Source of the DNA: Hohaiivirga grylli
GTDB taxonomy: Bacteria > Pseudomonadota > Alphaproteobacteria > Rhizobiales > Beijerinckiaceae
NCBI RefSeq assembly: GCF_039655745.1
Contig: NZ_JBBYXI010000003.1
Coordinates: 310,001 to 374,000 of the forward strand
Direction of reading: 5' to 3'
DNA length: 64,000 nt
Position numbers and translations under genes: made by a program. The notes beneath the pieces were generated by a model. That model had not been told where the DNA came from, made no database searches, and saw nothing but the letters and a program-made list of their open reading frames with translations. Position 1 is the first letter of the stretch; each line of letters begins with the position of its first letter. Below are positions 1 to 8,620 of the stretch, piece after piece.

Positions 1-1085
1 TGTCTGAAGAAAACAAGGCAGAATACGTTGAAGGTATCCGTGCAGAATATCGCAAGGTTGCGGATGCCCATGCGCGTGCTGAGGCTGATAAGCAGCGTAT
101 CCCTCTGCAACAGGCTCGTAACAATAGCCTGAAGCTGGATTGGGCGAACTACTCCGTCCAGAAGCCGAGCTTTACCGATGCCCGTATTTTCCAGACATAT
201 GATGTTGGTGAAGTGCTCCCTTATATCGACTGGACACCATTCTTCCAGACATGGGAGCTGAAAGGACGCTTTCCGGCTATTCTGGAGGATGAAAAGCAGG
301 GAGCACCCGCGCGTCAGCTTTATGAAGATGCGCAGGAAATGCTTCAGAAGATTGTTGCCGAACGTTGGTTCAATCCAAAGGCAGTCATCGGTTTTTGGCC
401 TGCCAATACGGAAGGTGATGACATAAAGCTTTATACCGGTGAAAGCCGCACGGAAGAACTCGCTGTCTTGCATGGTTTGCGCCAGCAGCTTCCACGTCGT
501 GATGGTAAGCCGAATGTCTGTCTGTCTGACTTTGTTGCCCCCCGGGATAGTGGCGTTGCGGATTATGTTGGTGCCTTTGTTGTTACTTCCGGGCTTGAAG
601 AAGTGCGTATTGCCGAGAAGTTTGAACGCGCCAATGACGATTATCGATCAATCATGGTCAAAGCTCTGGCAGATCGTATCGCTGAAGCATTTGCTGAGCG
701 GATGCATGAACGCGTTCGCAAAGAGTTCTGGGGGTACGCATCAGATGAAAATCTTAACAATGATGCCCTGATCAGTGAAGCATATCGCGGTATCCGTCCT
801 GCTCCGGGATATCCGGCACAGCCAGACCATACTGAGAAGCAGACGATCTTTGATCTGTTGCATGCCGAGCGTCGCATTGGCGTTAAGCTGACAGAATCCT
901 ATGCCATGTGGCCAGGATCATCGGTATCAGGTCTCTATATTGCGCATCCTGATGCCTATTACTTTGGCGTTGCCAAAGTTGAACGTGATCAGGTTGAGGA
1001 TTATGCAGAGCGTAAAAAACGCCCGGTTGCAGAGATGGAGCGCTGGCTTGGCCCAATACTGAATTACACACCAAGCCGAGATTAA
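1..1085 (+). CDS. metH: Methionine synthase (cobalamin-dependent), C-terminal part
   Basis: The reading frame is open from the left edge (first full codon at base 3) to the TAA at 1083-1085, so only the last 360 residues are present. The segment YIDWTPFFQTWELKGRFPAI, the RPAPGYPAQPDHTEK motif that binds S-adenosylmethionine, and MWPGSSVSGLYIAHP are hallmarks of the MetH reactivation domain. This domain uses AdoMet and flavodoxin-derived electrons to rescue oxidised cobalamin. The enzyme methylates homocysteine with methyltetrahydrofolate in the cytoplasm. In-frame ATG or GTG codons inside the visible part are not the start, because the homology continues upstream of them to the edge. Identification is secure. 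Whether the gene encodes the whole MetH or a split protein cannot be seen. Confidence 0.96.
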   Translation, partial: SEENKAEYVEGIRAEYRKVADAHARAEADKQRIPLQQARNNSLKLDWANYSVQKPSFTDARIFQTYDVGEVLPYIDWTPFFQTWELKGRFPAILEDEKQGAPARQLYEDAQEMLQKIVAERWFNPKAVIGFWPANTEGDDIKLYTGESRTEELAVLHGLRQQLPRRDGKPNVCLSDFVAPRDSGVADYVGAFVVTSGLEEVRIAEKFERANDDYRSIMVKALADRIAEAFAERMHERVRKEFWGYASDENLNNDALISEAYRGIRPAPGYPAQPDHTEKQTIFDLLHAERRIGVKLTESYAMWPGSSVSGLYIAHPDAYYFGVAKVERDQVEDYAERKKRPVAEMERWLGPILNYTPSRD

Positions 1086-1086
1086 G

Positions 1087-1113
1087 AAAAAGCCCCGGAG
1101 ACGGGGCTTTTTA
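1087..1113. terminator. Intrinsic terminator between convergent metH and amidase genes
   Basis: AAAAAGCCCC-GGAGA-GGGGCTTTTT forms a perfect G+C-rich stem flanked by A and T runs on either side. It begins just after the metH stop and ends just before the amidase stop on the other strand, so it can serve both transcripts. Confidence 0.85.
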
Positions 1114-1118
1114 ATTAG

Positions 1119-1895
1119 TTATGGTCGGGAATTAATCAGTTCACGCAATGTTGCCAGAGTTGATGTGTCGGCGATACCATCGACCTGATTTTGACGGAAG
1201 TGGCGCTGGAAAGCAGCAACAACATCTTCCATCTGCTGATCATAAACGCCATTGATCATGATGCCGTAGCCATACATGGCAAACATGGCCTGTAAGGCCT
1301 CAATGGGAGCACCTTGATCATCTCGCTTATAAATTGGGCCGGTTGTCATTGAGACAGGTGGAACCCAATGCCCGATACCCTCGCGATGCAACTGCTCCCA
1401 CGGGAATAATTCACCGGGGTCAACCTTGCGTCCGGGAGCAATGTCGGAGTGCCCAAGAATATCCTGCGGTTTAATCTGCCAGCGCTGGGCAATATCTCTA
1501 CAAAGTGCAATGACCGCTTTGATCTGAGCTTCCGGGAAGGGAGGTAAGCCACCCTCATGGCCGGGGTTTGCAATCTCAATGCCGATGGAGCGTGAGTTGA
1601 TATCTTTTTGTCCAGCCCATGATGATACGCCTGCATGCCATGCCCTACGAGCTTCGGGTACAAGCTGAAGAGTGCGGCCATCTTCAAAGATAAAGTAATG
1701 GCAGGAGACTTCAGCGACCGGGTTGCAAAGCCGCTGCAGGGCTTCACCGGCATCTGGCATCCCGGTGTAATGCAGAATGATCAGATCAGGTGCGGATACC
1801 CCGACCCGTTCACCGTGGTTGGGTGACGGAAATACTTTGGTGGCAACAGGGCTGTCGGGTTTGGGATGTTGGCTCATATCGGCAATTTCCATCAT
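1119..1895 (-). CDS. N-acetylmuramoyl-L-alanine amidase, AmpD/AmiD-like, with peptidoglycan-binding domain
   Basis: A 258-residue zinc amidase of the Amidase_2 fold that cleaves the MurNAc-L-Ala bond of peptidoglycan or muropeptides. Probable zinc ligands are H42 in LHYTG, H149 in GHSDIAPGRKVDPG, and D159 in the same motif. Residues about 185-258 look like a three-helix peptidoglycan-binding domain ending in a helical repeat (YDQQMEDVVAAFQRHF). No signal peptide is visible. That favours a cytoplasmic AmpD-like recycling role, although the binding domain is more typical of AmiD-like envelope enzymes. The start is uncertain: the MSQHPKP codon at 1877 has a slightly better upstream purine stretch than the first ATG. 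A strong hairpin separates it from convergent metH. Confidence 0.88.
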   Translation of the reverse strand: MMEIADMSQHPKPDSPVATKVFPSPNHGERVGVSAPDLIILHYTGMPDAGEALQRLCNPVAEVSCHYFIFEDGRTLQLVPEARRAWHAGVSSWAGQKDINSRSIGIEIANPGHEGGLPPFPEAQIKAVIALCRDIAQRWQIKPQDILGHSDIAPGRKVDPGELFPWEQLHREGIGHWVPPVSMTTGPIYKRDDQGAPIEALQAMFAMYGYGIMINGVYDQQMEDVVAAFQRHFRQNQVDGIADTSTLATLRELINSRP

Positions 1896-1944
1896 TGGGA
1901 TGCCGTATATCTATCTGAATATTATGAGGGGAACAATGTATCAG

Positions 1945-1976
1945 GATAAAACTACAGCCGGGATTTCCCGGCTGTA
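1945..1976 (-). terminator. Intrinsic terminator of the glycine-zipper lipoprotein gene
   Basis: ACAGCCGGG-ATTT-CCCGGCTGT (1954-1975) is a perfect 9-bp stem. On the minus strand it is followed by AGTTTTATCC, as expected of a rho-independent terminator 23 bp past the stop of the upstream minus-strand gene. Confidence 0.75.
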
Positions 1977-1998
1977 AATGTTTTCAAGTGATGAAATA

Positions 1999-2292
1999 TC
2001 AATAATAATATGGATCGTTGCGGTAATAACGACCGTTGCGATAATAACCATCACGATAGCGTGGGCGATCAGGTGTTGTTGCTGAACCGATCACTGCACC
2101 ACCAGCTGCACCAAGGGCACCACCAGCAAGAGCACCACCAGCTTTACCTGTTGCAGCGCCACCAACTGCAGCACCTGCAAGACCGCCAAGGGCTGCACCA
2201 CCAAGGGCACGATCTCCGCGGTCATAACTGTTACAGGCACCTAAGGATAAGGCGAGAGCTGACGTCATTGTCAGATATAAAATAGTTTTCAT
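1999..2292 (-). CDS. Glycine-zipper outer-membrane lipoprotein, small
   Basis: A 97-residue protein. The chosen ATG (MKTILYLTM) has a strong AAGGAG seven bases upstream; an ATG seven codons earlier lacks one. The N-terminus is a lipoprotein signal peptide ending in LSLGAC, so lipidation is expected at the Cys. Next comes an alternating Gly/Ala block of about 45 residues (GGAALGG, GGAATGKAGG, GGALGAAGG), a glycine-zipper membrane segment as in SlyB and the rickettsial 17-kDa antigen family. The tail is rich in Tyr, Arg and Asn (YYRNGRYYRN). Its probable location is the envelope. The molecular function of this class is not established. Confidence 0.75.
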   Translation of the reverse strand: MKTILYLTMTSALALSLGACNSYDRGDRALGGAALGGLAGAAVGGAATGKAGGALAGGALGAAGGAVIGSATTPDRPRYRDGYYRNGRYYRNDPYYY

Positions 2293-2594
2293 ACTATTCT
2301 CCTTAATTGACATGGTTTAGACGCAACAGGTTTTAAGCCTGCTAGTTTCATTTTTCAGATATAGGTCAGTATTTGCCATGCGCCAGCCCTCATCACGATA
2401 ATATCTGATGTTGCTTTTCTTGAGCTAACGTGATTAATGCCTCATCACTAAGGTGCTGTATTTTAAAATTGAATCATGTTTGCTAGATTTTTTTTCTTAA
2501 AGAATGCTTGAGTTCAAAAACACACGACACAAAAATGCCCAAGTTGTATTTGCATTTTCGGGCCCTTGGTTAACCAACTGAACAGGAGGGTGAG
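2293..2594. other. 302-bp divergent promoter region with a TTGGTTAACCAA palindrome
   Basis: This gap separates the divergent lipoprotein and transglycosylase genes. I see no supported gene. The clearest element is the perfect 12-bp palindrome TTGGTTAACCAA at 2566-2577, about 17 bases before the transglycosylase start and just ahead of its ribosome-binding site. It could be an operator. No convincing promoter boxes were assigned. Confidence 0.4.
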
Positions 2595-4025
2595 ATGGTA
2601 AAAGATCGTTTCATCCGTATGCTATACCTGATGTCGGTGATGTCGGCTTCCATGCTTTATGGCTCTGTTGCTTATGCTGAAGGCGGTGGGAATGACCGTG
2701 CCCAGATGCTGGTGCCCATCCACGAATGGAACCGCACTCCGGCCGACATAAATGTATCTTCCCAGCCATCTGAGACAGACATTGCGGCACCCATTCCTCC
2801 AAAACGCCCAAAAGGACTGGATGCTGTTGTTGCTGAAGACGTAGACAAGAAACAGGCAGAGAACAGTTCAACTGTTGCAGCTCAGGCCCCACAACTCAAA
2901 GAAACCAGCCCACCACAGCCCCGTGAGATGGGGACGCCGGAAATAAAACCTTCAGTGCCAGTTAAGCAATTGGCATCGCCTTCTGCTCCCCCATTCGTTC
3001 TGCCGCCGACAAACCAGCTTCGCGGTAATATGGGTATGAATGGGTCATTACTGGTTTCTGAAAAGCCATTGGTGGGAGCAGCGCCGGTTATTAATGCCAA
3101 TGGTTTTAAGCGTGTTCCGCGAGAAGAGAAGCAGGAAGTGGTAGAGCAGCTTTCTCAAGAAAAGCCGGAAAAGACTACTACTCTTTTTGCACCTTATCCG
3201 CCAGAACGCCCGCGTGATGCGCAAGTGCAAACGGCTGAGGCCGCAGGTACTCTGGATGGTCAGGGTCGTTCTGCGGTGGCTCTGCGTGCCAGCTTACAGC
3301 AGCCACAGGTTCAGGCAGAGGCACCGCAGGTTGTCGCCTCTGCAAATATTCCAGCAAATCCTGAAGGTGCCAAGCAATCTATCATGCCTCCAAATGAGAT
3401 CGATGTTGCCGTGCCATTGCCTCCTCAGCGCCCTGCGGGGTTTGAAGATACCAATGTGCAGAGTGATGTGGTGGCGGCAAATCAACCTGCACCAGTTGCT
3501 CAAAGCAAGAATGGTTCTCCGAATTTCTTTGAAAGATTATTCAATTCACCACCATCAAGTGTTGGTGAGCCGGAGACTGATAATGTGGCACCACGTCAGC
3601 GACGAATGTCAAAGCTCAACCATATCATTGGTGATGATCCGGATCGCGCTGCGAGCTTACGCTCTCTGATTTCAAAACATGCGGCTGCAAATGGTATTCC
3701 GTATAAGTTTGCTGAAGCGGTTGTTAGGGTTGAGAGCCGCTATAACCCGAGAGCCCGAAACGGTCCTTACATCGGGCTGATGCAAATTCACCCAAGAACT
3801 GCGCAATCATTAGGATATGGCGGTGACGCATCGGGGTTGTTTGATCCCGATACAAATCTGCAATACGGCATCAAATATCTCGCAATGGCTTACAAACTGG
3901 CTGGTGGAGATACATGCGGAACGATCATGCGTTATCAGGGTGGGCATCGTGCGGTGTCGATGACAAGCGCGAACCGCAAATATTGCTCTAAGGTGAAAAT
4001 GATCTTCAGTGAGAACCTTCACTGA
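2595..4025 (+). CDS. Lytic transglycosylase, SLT domain, with long proline-rich N-terminal region
   Basis: A 476-residue exported enzyme. The ATG follows a strong AGGAGGGTGAG site. Residues 1-28 form a signal peptide cleaved near VAYA-EGG. Residues about 30-340 are low complexity, rich in Pro, Gln and Ala. They contain three related units of the form PxPPxRPxG (IAAPIPPKRPKG, FAPYPPERPRD, VAVPLPPQRPAG). The C-terminal 120 residues are a goose-lysozyme-like SLT domain with the likely catalytic Glu380 in VVRVESRYNP, followed by GLMQIHPRTAQ and a final cysteine-containing stretch. It should cleave the MurNAc-GlcNAc bond to form 1,6-anhydro ends in the periplasm. The linker may let the enzyme span the periplasm or recruit partners; that is inference. 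Confidence 0.9.
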   Translation: MVKDRFIRMLYLMSVMSASMLYGSVAYAEGGGNDRAQMLVPIHEWNRTPADINVSSQPSETDIAAPIPPKRPKGLDAVVAEDVDKKQAENSSTVAAQAPQLKETSPPQPREMGTPEIKPSVPVKQLASPSAPPFVLPPTNQLRGNMGMNGSLLVSEKPLVGAAPVINANGFKRVPREEKQEVVEQLSQEKPEKTTTLFAPYPPERPRDAQVQTAEAAGTLDGQGRSAVALRASLQQPQVQAEAPQVVASANIPANPEGAKQSIMPPNEIDVAVPLPPQRPAGFEDTNVQSDVVAANQPAPVAQSKNGSPNFFERLFNSPPSSVGEPETDNVAPRQRRMSKLNHIIGDDPDRAASLRSLISKHAAANGIPYKFAEAVVRVESRYNPRARNGPYIGLMQIHPRTAQSLGYGGDASGLFDPDTNLQYGIKYLAMAYKLAGGDTCGTIMRYQGGHRAVSMTSANRKYCSKVKMIFSENLH

Positions 4026-4075
4026 GAGAAATCCGGTACAAATCGGCTCAAATTTTCAAAAGCTTTCCTTTTAAC

Positions 4076-4104
4076 TTGACGGAATGATGCTGGATGCCGC
4101 ACAG
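4076..4104 (+). promoter_or_regulatory. Possible promoter of rnpB
   Basis: A good -35 box TTGACG (4076-4081) lies at the right distance from the predicted 5' end of RNase P RNA near 4112. The -10 region around 4099-4104 is poor (GCACAG), so this rests mainly on the -35 box and position. Confidence 0.35.
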
Positions 4105-4111
4105 GTTTTCG

Positions 4112-4480
<369 letters not shown>

Positions 4481-4658
4481 TTTTCTTTTTTCAGCAGCTT
4501 GTGGATAGCTTGAATGTACTCGGCTGGGATATTCCCCCACCTGAGGGATAAATGCTGCAAAAAGTCATGAGAATTCCTCAATTTCCTAACGTTTCATTAA
4601 CTATAAAGGTGTCTGATAAGGCGAGCCGGTCTGGGTGCGATTCAGACCTTGTATTCCA

Positions 4659-4698
4659 TTGACGACCATAGAATCCCATGCTATCCCAAACTGTCCCG
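4659..4698 (+). promoter_or_regulatory. dcw cluster promoter with 10-bp-periodic MraZ-type operator
   Basis: Four pentamers lie exactly 10 bp apart: GACCA (4664), TCCCA (4674), TCCCA (4684) and TCCCG (4694). On the complementary strand they read CGGGA-N5-TGGGA-N5-TGGGA-N5-TGGTC. This matches the TGGGN-N5 direct repeats that MraZ of E. coli binds upstream of its own gene. They overlap a candidate promoter with -35 TTGACG (4659-4664), a 17-bp spacer and a weak -10 TATCCC (4682-4687). This suggests autorepression of the cluster by MraZ. The motif orientation relative to the gene is opposite to that in E. coli. The rest of 4481-4825 shows no gene. Confidence 0.6.
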
Positions 4699-4825
4699 GT
4701 TAGAGACGAAATGTGTGATTCGCCTGAATACTATGCGGGTATTCAGGCAACGATCCGCAGTTCCATCTGGACGGGGGGTGACAGTCGGTTGGCTGTCAGG
4801 GGTCAGTTTCTCAAGAGTGGATGTT

Positions 4826-5332
4826 GTGCTGGTGGTGGGCCGCTTCGTTTCCAATTTTACAAACAGGTTGGACGCGAAGGGGCGGGTGTCGATCCCTGCG
4901 CCGTTCAGAGCCGTTTTGGCTCGGGATGGTTTCGAAGGGCTCTACGTTCATCCGGCGCTGGATGCTCCAGCGCTAGACGCAGGCGGCAATGCTCTTCTGG
5001 GGGAGATCGACGCGTTATTGTCGACAATGGCACCTTATTCAGACGAGCGGGATCAGCTTTCGACGGCGTTGTTCGGAACAAGCGAAATCCTGAAGGTGGA
5101 TTCGGAAGGACGTGTCATTTTGACCGAAACAGTAAAAACCCATGCGGGGATTGGCGATGCGGTGACCTTCGTAGGTCTCGGGCAGAAATTCCAGCTTTGG
5201 GAACCGGAGCGTTTTCGTGTGCATCTGGAGGCGGCGCGCGCGAAAGTGAGAGACCTCAAGAGGGGATTGGGTGTACGCGCTTCGGATGGTCGCGTAACAC
5301 AGAATTCTCTGCCGGGAGTGAAAGAACAATGA
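4826..5332 (+). CDS. mraZ: Transcriptional regulator and division-cluster protein MraZ
   Basis: A 168-residue DNA-binding protein with two AbrB-like SpoVT/MraZ repeats. The first contains NRLDAKGRVSIPAPFR and the second LKVDSEGRVILTETV. It forms ring-shaped oligomers that bind tandem repeats at the head of the dcw cluster and usually repress it. The open frame extends upstream to 4649, but homology begins near VVGRFVSNFTNRLD. I therefore chose the GTG at 4826, eight bases after AAGAG. Neighbouring in-frame GTG codons are alternatives. The stop overlaps the rsmH start (ATGA), indicating coupling. A matching operator lies about 130-160 bp upstream. Confidence 0.88.
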   Translation: MLVVGRFVSNFTNRLDAKGRVSIPAPFRAVLARDGFEGLYVHPALDAPALDAGGNALLGEIDALLSTMAPYSDERDQLSTALFGTSEILKVDSEGRVILTETVKTHAGIGDAVTFVGLGQKFQLWEPERFRVHLEAARAKVRDLKRGLGVRASDGRVTQNSLPGVKEQ

Positions 5333-6369
5333 AGGGCAGCGGCGACGGACGGACCGAAGCCGCAGGCGGACCAGCCCGACATGTTCCGGTTCTCCTGGCG
5401 GAAGTCTGTGAAGCTCTTAGCGCTGGTCGCGGAGGGCTTTATGTTGATGGCACATTTGGTGCCGGTGGTTATACGCGCGGTATTCTGGCGTCGCACGCCG
5501 GAACCTCAGTTATCGGTATAGACAGAGACCCGAGTGCTATTCGCCGGGGTGATATGCTCGTGCGTCAGGCGCGTGGCCGGGTAACGCTGGTTGAAGGGCG
5601 TTTTGGTAATCTTGATGAGCTGGTTTCCGAGTGGGCACCTGTTGATGGTGTTGTGCTGGATATTGGCGTTTCTTCCATGCAGATTGATGAGGCTGAACGC
5701 GGCTTCTCGTTCCGTTTCGACGGGCCGCTTGATATGCGCATGGAGCAGGCCGGTCGTAGTGCTGCGGATCTGGTCAATGAAGCAACAGAGGCCGAGCTTG
5801 CAGATATCATTTTCCACTATGGTGAAGAGCGTCGTTCGCGGGCGATTGCGCGGGCCATTATTGAGGCGCGTCGTAAATCACCTCTGACAACAACCAAGCA
5901 GCTTGCTGATCTGGTTGCGGCTCATGTCTGGGCTGAGCCCGGTGGTGCGCATCCGGCAACCCGGGTGTTTCAGGCTCTGCGCATTGCAGTGAATGATGAA
6001 CTGGGTGAACTTGTTCGGGCCTTGCATGCTGCTGAAAAGGTCCTGAAGCCAGGCGGTCGTCTTGCCGTTGTAACCTTCCATTCGCTGGAAGACAGGATTG
6101 TGAAGCAGTTTTTCACGGCACGTACAGGGCGTACGCCGACAGGGTCGCGGCATTTGCCTATGATGGCAGTGCCGGAAGCAACTTTTGTTGCGCCTGCTAA
6201 GGGGCCGATTGTTCCAACTGATAAGGAAGTTGCGGCTAATCCGCGGGCGCGCTCTGCAAAACTTCGTTATGCAGTCCGCTCTGAAGTTGCGCCGCTTCCG
6301 CCTTTAGATTCACTGGATATTTTAGCAGGACTTCCTGATCGCTCCCGTTCGAGAGGAGAGAGGCGATGA
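5329..6369 (+). CDS. rsmH: 16S rRNA (cytosine-1402-N4)-methyltransferase
   Basis: A 346-residue AdoMet-dependent enzyme (formerly MraW) that methylates N4 of C1402 in the 16S rRNA P site. Visible landmarks are HVPVLLAEV near the N-terminus, the AdoMet loop VDGTFGAGGYTRGIL, VVLDIGVSSMQID, GPLDMRM, and VVTFHSLEDRIVK near the C-terminus. The frame is open far upstream (to 4678) through mraZ, but that extension has no homology. The ATG at 5329 overlaps the mraZ stop and has GGGAG upstream. The stop overlaps ftsL in turn, so the three genes form a tight translational chain. Confidence 0.95.
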   Translation: MKGSGDGRTEAAGGPARHVPVLLAEVCEALSAGRGGLYVDGTFGAGGYTRGILASHAGTSVIGIDRDPSAIRRGDMLVRQARGRVTLVEGRFGNLDELVSEWAPVDGVVLDIGVSSMQIDEAERGFSFRFDGPLDMRMEQAGRSAADLVNEATEAELADIIFHYGEERRSRAIARAIIEARRKSPLTTTKQLADLVAAHVWAEPGGAHPATRVFQALRIAVNDELGELVRALHAAEKVLKPGGRLAVVTFHSLEDRIVKQFFTARTGRTPTGSRHLPMMAVPEATFVAPAKGPIVPTDKEVAANPRARSAKLRYAVRSEVAPLPPLDSLDILAGLPDRSRSRGERR

Positions 6370-6782
6370 CACGCTTTCTACATATTATCGCTATTCTCGC
6401 ACTGATCTCATCTGCGATTTATGCCTACTCAATTAAATACGATACCCTGTATTATTCTGAGCAGGTTGCCAAGCTTAAGAACAAGATTGAGAAAGAAAAA
6501 GGCTCCATTGCTGTTTTGAAAGCTGAATGGCAGCTTCTGAACAACCCTGAACGTCTGCAGTCGGCTGCCCTACAAAATCTCGATTTGCAAATTATGGACA
6601 TAGAGCAGTTAGGACGCTGGTCAGAAATTCCGAACCGTCCTGACCGTGGAGACGAAATCGGTAAGAAGCTACAGGCCCTTGGTTTGGGTGGTATAATTTC
6701 TGCATCCGGTAATTCTGTCTCTGATGTCAATGTTACAGGGGCAATCGCCCCGGCTCCTTCAACACCTGCGCCCATGCGGTAA
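6366..6782 (+). CDS. ftsL: Cell division protein FtsL
   Basis: A 138-residue bitopic membrane protein. Its N-terminal segment (FLHIIAILALISSAIYAYSI) is a transmembrane helix. A periplasmic coiled coil follows at about 30-75, with the conserved LKAEWQLLNNPERLQSAA motif typical of FtsL. The C-terminal tail is Pro/Ala-rich. It forms the FtsQLB complex that activates FtsW-FtsI septal peptidoglycan synthesis. It starts inside the rsmH stop (ATGA) and is followed two bases later by ftsI. The position between rsmH and ftsI is diagnostic, because the sequence itself is poorly conserved. Confidence 0.88.
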   Translation: MTRFLHIIAILALISSAIYAYSIKYDTLYYSEQVAKLKNKIEKEKGSIAVLKAEWQLLNNPERLQSAALQNLDLQIMDIEQLGRWSEIPNRPDRGDEIGKKLQALGLGGIISASGNSVSDVNVTGAIAPAPSTPAPMR

Positions 6783-6784
6783 TA

Positions 6785-8620
6785 GTGGTGCAAAAGATGC
6801 GCGTTAAACAGAATAAAAAAAATAAGGGAGAAAATCCGGAACAGCAGGCTGCAGAAAAAAACTCTGCGGCCTCTCATGCTATTCTGGAGGATGGACAGGA
6901 AAGTAAACCTTCGAAGACCCTGTTTGCCCGAATAAAGGGGCTTTTTTATCTGCAGGCTGAGCGCAGTGTTGCTCGTGTTGGGCTTGTCAGCTTCTGTTTT
7001 GTTCTGCTGTTTGGAGCTATTTCTGCGAAGCTGGTTTACCTTGCTGTAACATCGGATACATCTGCAACGGCGCGTCGTTATTCAGCTAATGACATGTCTG
7101 CATCCCGTCCGGATATTGTTGATCGGAATGGGGAGATACTGGCGACTGATGTCAGGACATGGTCCATCTTTGCAGAACCTAGAAATATCATTGATCGTGA
7201 TGAGGCTGTCGAGAAGCTGACAGCTGTTTTCCCGGATCTCAATGCTCGTGAGCTTTATGACAAGTTAGGCACGGGTAAGGGCTTTGTCTGGGTTAAACGT
7301 CAGATTACGCCGAAGCAGCAGGCTGATGCTTACCGTCAGGGTATCCCGGGTGTCGGCTTCCTGCCTGACAACAAGCGTGTTTATCCAAATGGGCCGGCAG
7401 GTGCGCATATCCTAGGGTTCACCAATATCGATAATCACGGTATTGCCGGTATTGAGAAATACATTGATAATCAGGGTTTGCAGGATCTCTCAAGTGCAGG
7501 CTTTCTTGTCGATTCAAATACTTTAAAACCTGTTCAGCTTTCACTTGATTTACGTGTTGAGCACGTCATGCGTGATGAACTGGTGAAAGGTCTTGAGAAG
7601 TTTAAGGCACTGGCAAACGGTGGCTTGGTTATGGACGTAAATACCGGAGAAATTATCTCTCTGGTATCATTGCCTGATTATAACCCGAATAATCCAGTTG
7701 ATGCTTTGGAAAAGGACCGGATCAACCGCATCAATGTTGGCGTGTATGAAATGGGCTCAACCTTCAAGGCGCTAACACTTGCAATGGGTATGGACAGCGG
7801 TAAGTTCACCATTAACTCAACATTGGATGCCCGTTCCAAACTGCATTACGGCAAGTTTTCTATTGGTGACTATCACGGAACAAATCGTATTCTGACTGTT
7901 CCGGAAGTCTTCCTGCATTCATCAAATATCGGTACGGCCCGTATTGCTTTAGGCGTTGGTGTTGAAGGTCATAAGGCATTTCTTCGTAAAATGGGCCAGT
8001 TGACCCGCTTGCGTACAGAGCTTCCTGAAAATGCAGAGCCTATTGTGCCATCCCGGTGGGGTGAACTGAATACCGTTACGATTTCATATGGTCACGGCCT
8101 TGCTGTTGCTCCATTACAGGCAACGATGGCAGTCGCTGCTCTTGTGAACGGTGGTTATATGATAACGCCGACGTTTCTGAAGCGCACTGAGGAAGAGGCC
8201 CGACAGGTTGCCACTCAGGTAATCAAGCCTGAAACCAGTGAGGCTATGCGCTATATTATGCGATTGAATGCGGTTAGCGGTTCTGCCTCCAAGGCTTCTG
8301 TCGCTGGTTATTTTGTGGGTGGAAAAACCGGTACTGCTGATAAGGTTATCGGTGGTCGTTATGCAAAAAATAAAAATTTCACGACCTTCATGGCTGTTTT
8401 TCCATCAGATAAGCCTAAGTACCTTGTTCTTGTAATTTTTGACGAACCGAAAGGTTTGCCAGAAACCTATGGTTACTCAACAGCCGCGTGGAATGCTGGT
8501 GAAGTTACCGGTAAAATTATCCGCCGCATTGCACCACTACTTGGTGTTGAGCCACGGTTTGAGCCACCTGCACATCCATTCCCGCTTATGGAAAAACTTG
8601 GAGCATGGGGTACGAAATGA
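6785..8620 (+). CDS. ftsI: Division-specific peptidoglycan transpeptidase PBP3 / FtsI
   Basis: A class B penicillin-binding protein of about 611 residues. A cytoplasmic basic tail is followed by one transmembrane helix (about 66-88), the PBP dimer domain (about 105-260) and the transpeptidase domain. Active-site motifs are Ser325 in STFK, Ser379-Ser380-Asn381, and Lys514 in KTGT. It cross-links septal peptidoglycan with FtsW. The start is uncertain: GTG codons at 6785 and 6788 or the ATG at 6797 are all possible, and none has a strong ribosome-binding site. The gene ends inside the murE start. Confidence 0.95.
   Translation: MVQKMRVKQNKKNKGENPEQQAAEKNSAASHAILEDGQESKPSKTLFARIKGLFYLQAERSVARVGLVSFCFVLLFGAISAKLVYLAVTSDTSATARRYSANDMSASRPDIVDRNGEILATDVRTWSIFAEPRNIIDRDEAVEKLTAVFPDLNARELYDKLGTGKGFVWVKRQITPKQQADAYRQGIPGVGFLPDNKRVYPNGPAGAHILGFTNIDNHGIAGIEKYIDNQGLQDLSSAGFLVDSNTLKPVQLSLDLRVEHVMRDELVKGLEKFKALANGGLVMDVNTGEIISLVSLPDYNPNNPVDALEKDRINRINVGVYEMGSTFKALTLAMGMDSGKFTINSTLDARSKLHYGKFSIGDYHGTNRILTVPEVFLHSSNIGTARIALGVGVEGHKAFLRKMGQLTRLRTELPENAEPIVPSRWGELNTVTISYGHGLAVAPLQATMAVAALVNGGYMITPTFLKRTEEEARQVATQVIKPETSEAMRYIMRLNAVSGSASKASVAGYFVGGKTGTADKVIGGRYAKNKNFTTFMAVFPSDKPKYLVLVIFDEPKGLPETYGYSTAAWNAGEVTGKIIRRIAPLLGVEPRFEPPAHPFPLMEKLGAWGTK

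Noticed and set aside
1777..2285. Plus-strand frames opposite the amidase 5' end and the glycine-zipper gene
   Set aside because: The latter (2010-2285) is His/Gln-rich purely because it is antisense to Gly/Ala codons. Neither has a ribosome-binding site.
4678..5328. A 217-codon in-frame extension upstream of rsmH overlapping mraZ in another frame
   Set aside because: The MraZ frame has clear homology over the same bases, while the extension has none. The ATG at 5329 has a ribosome-binding site and family-typical N-terminus.
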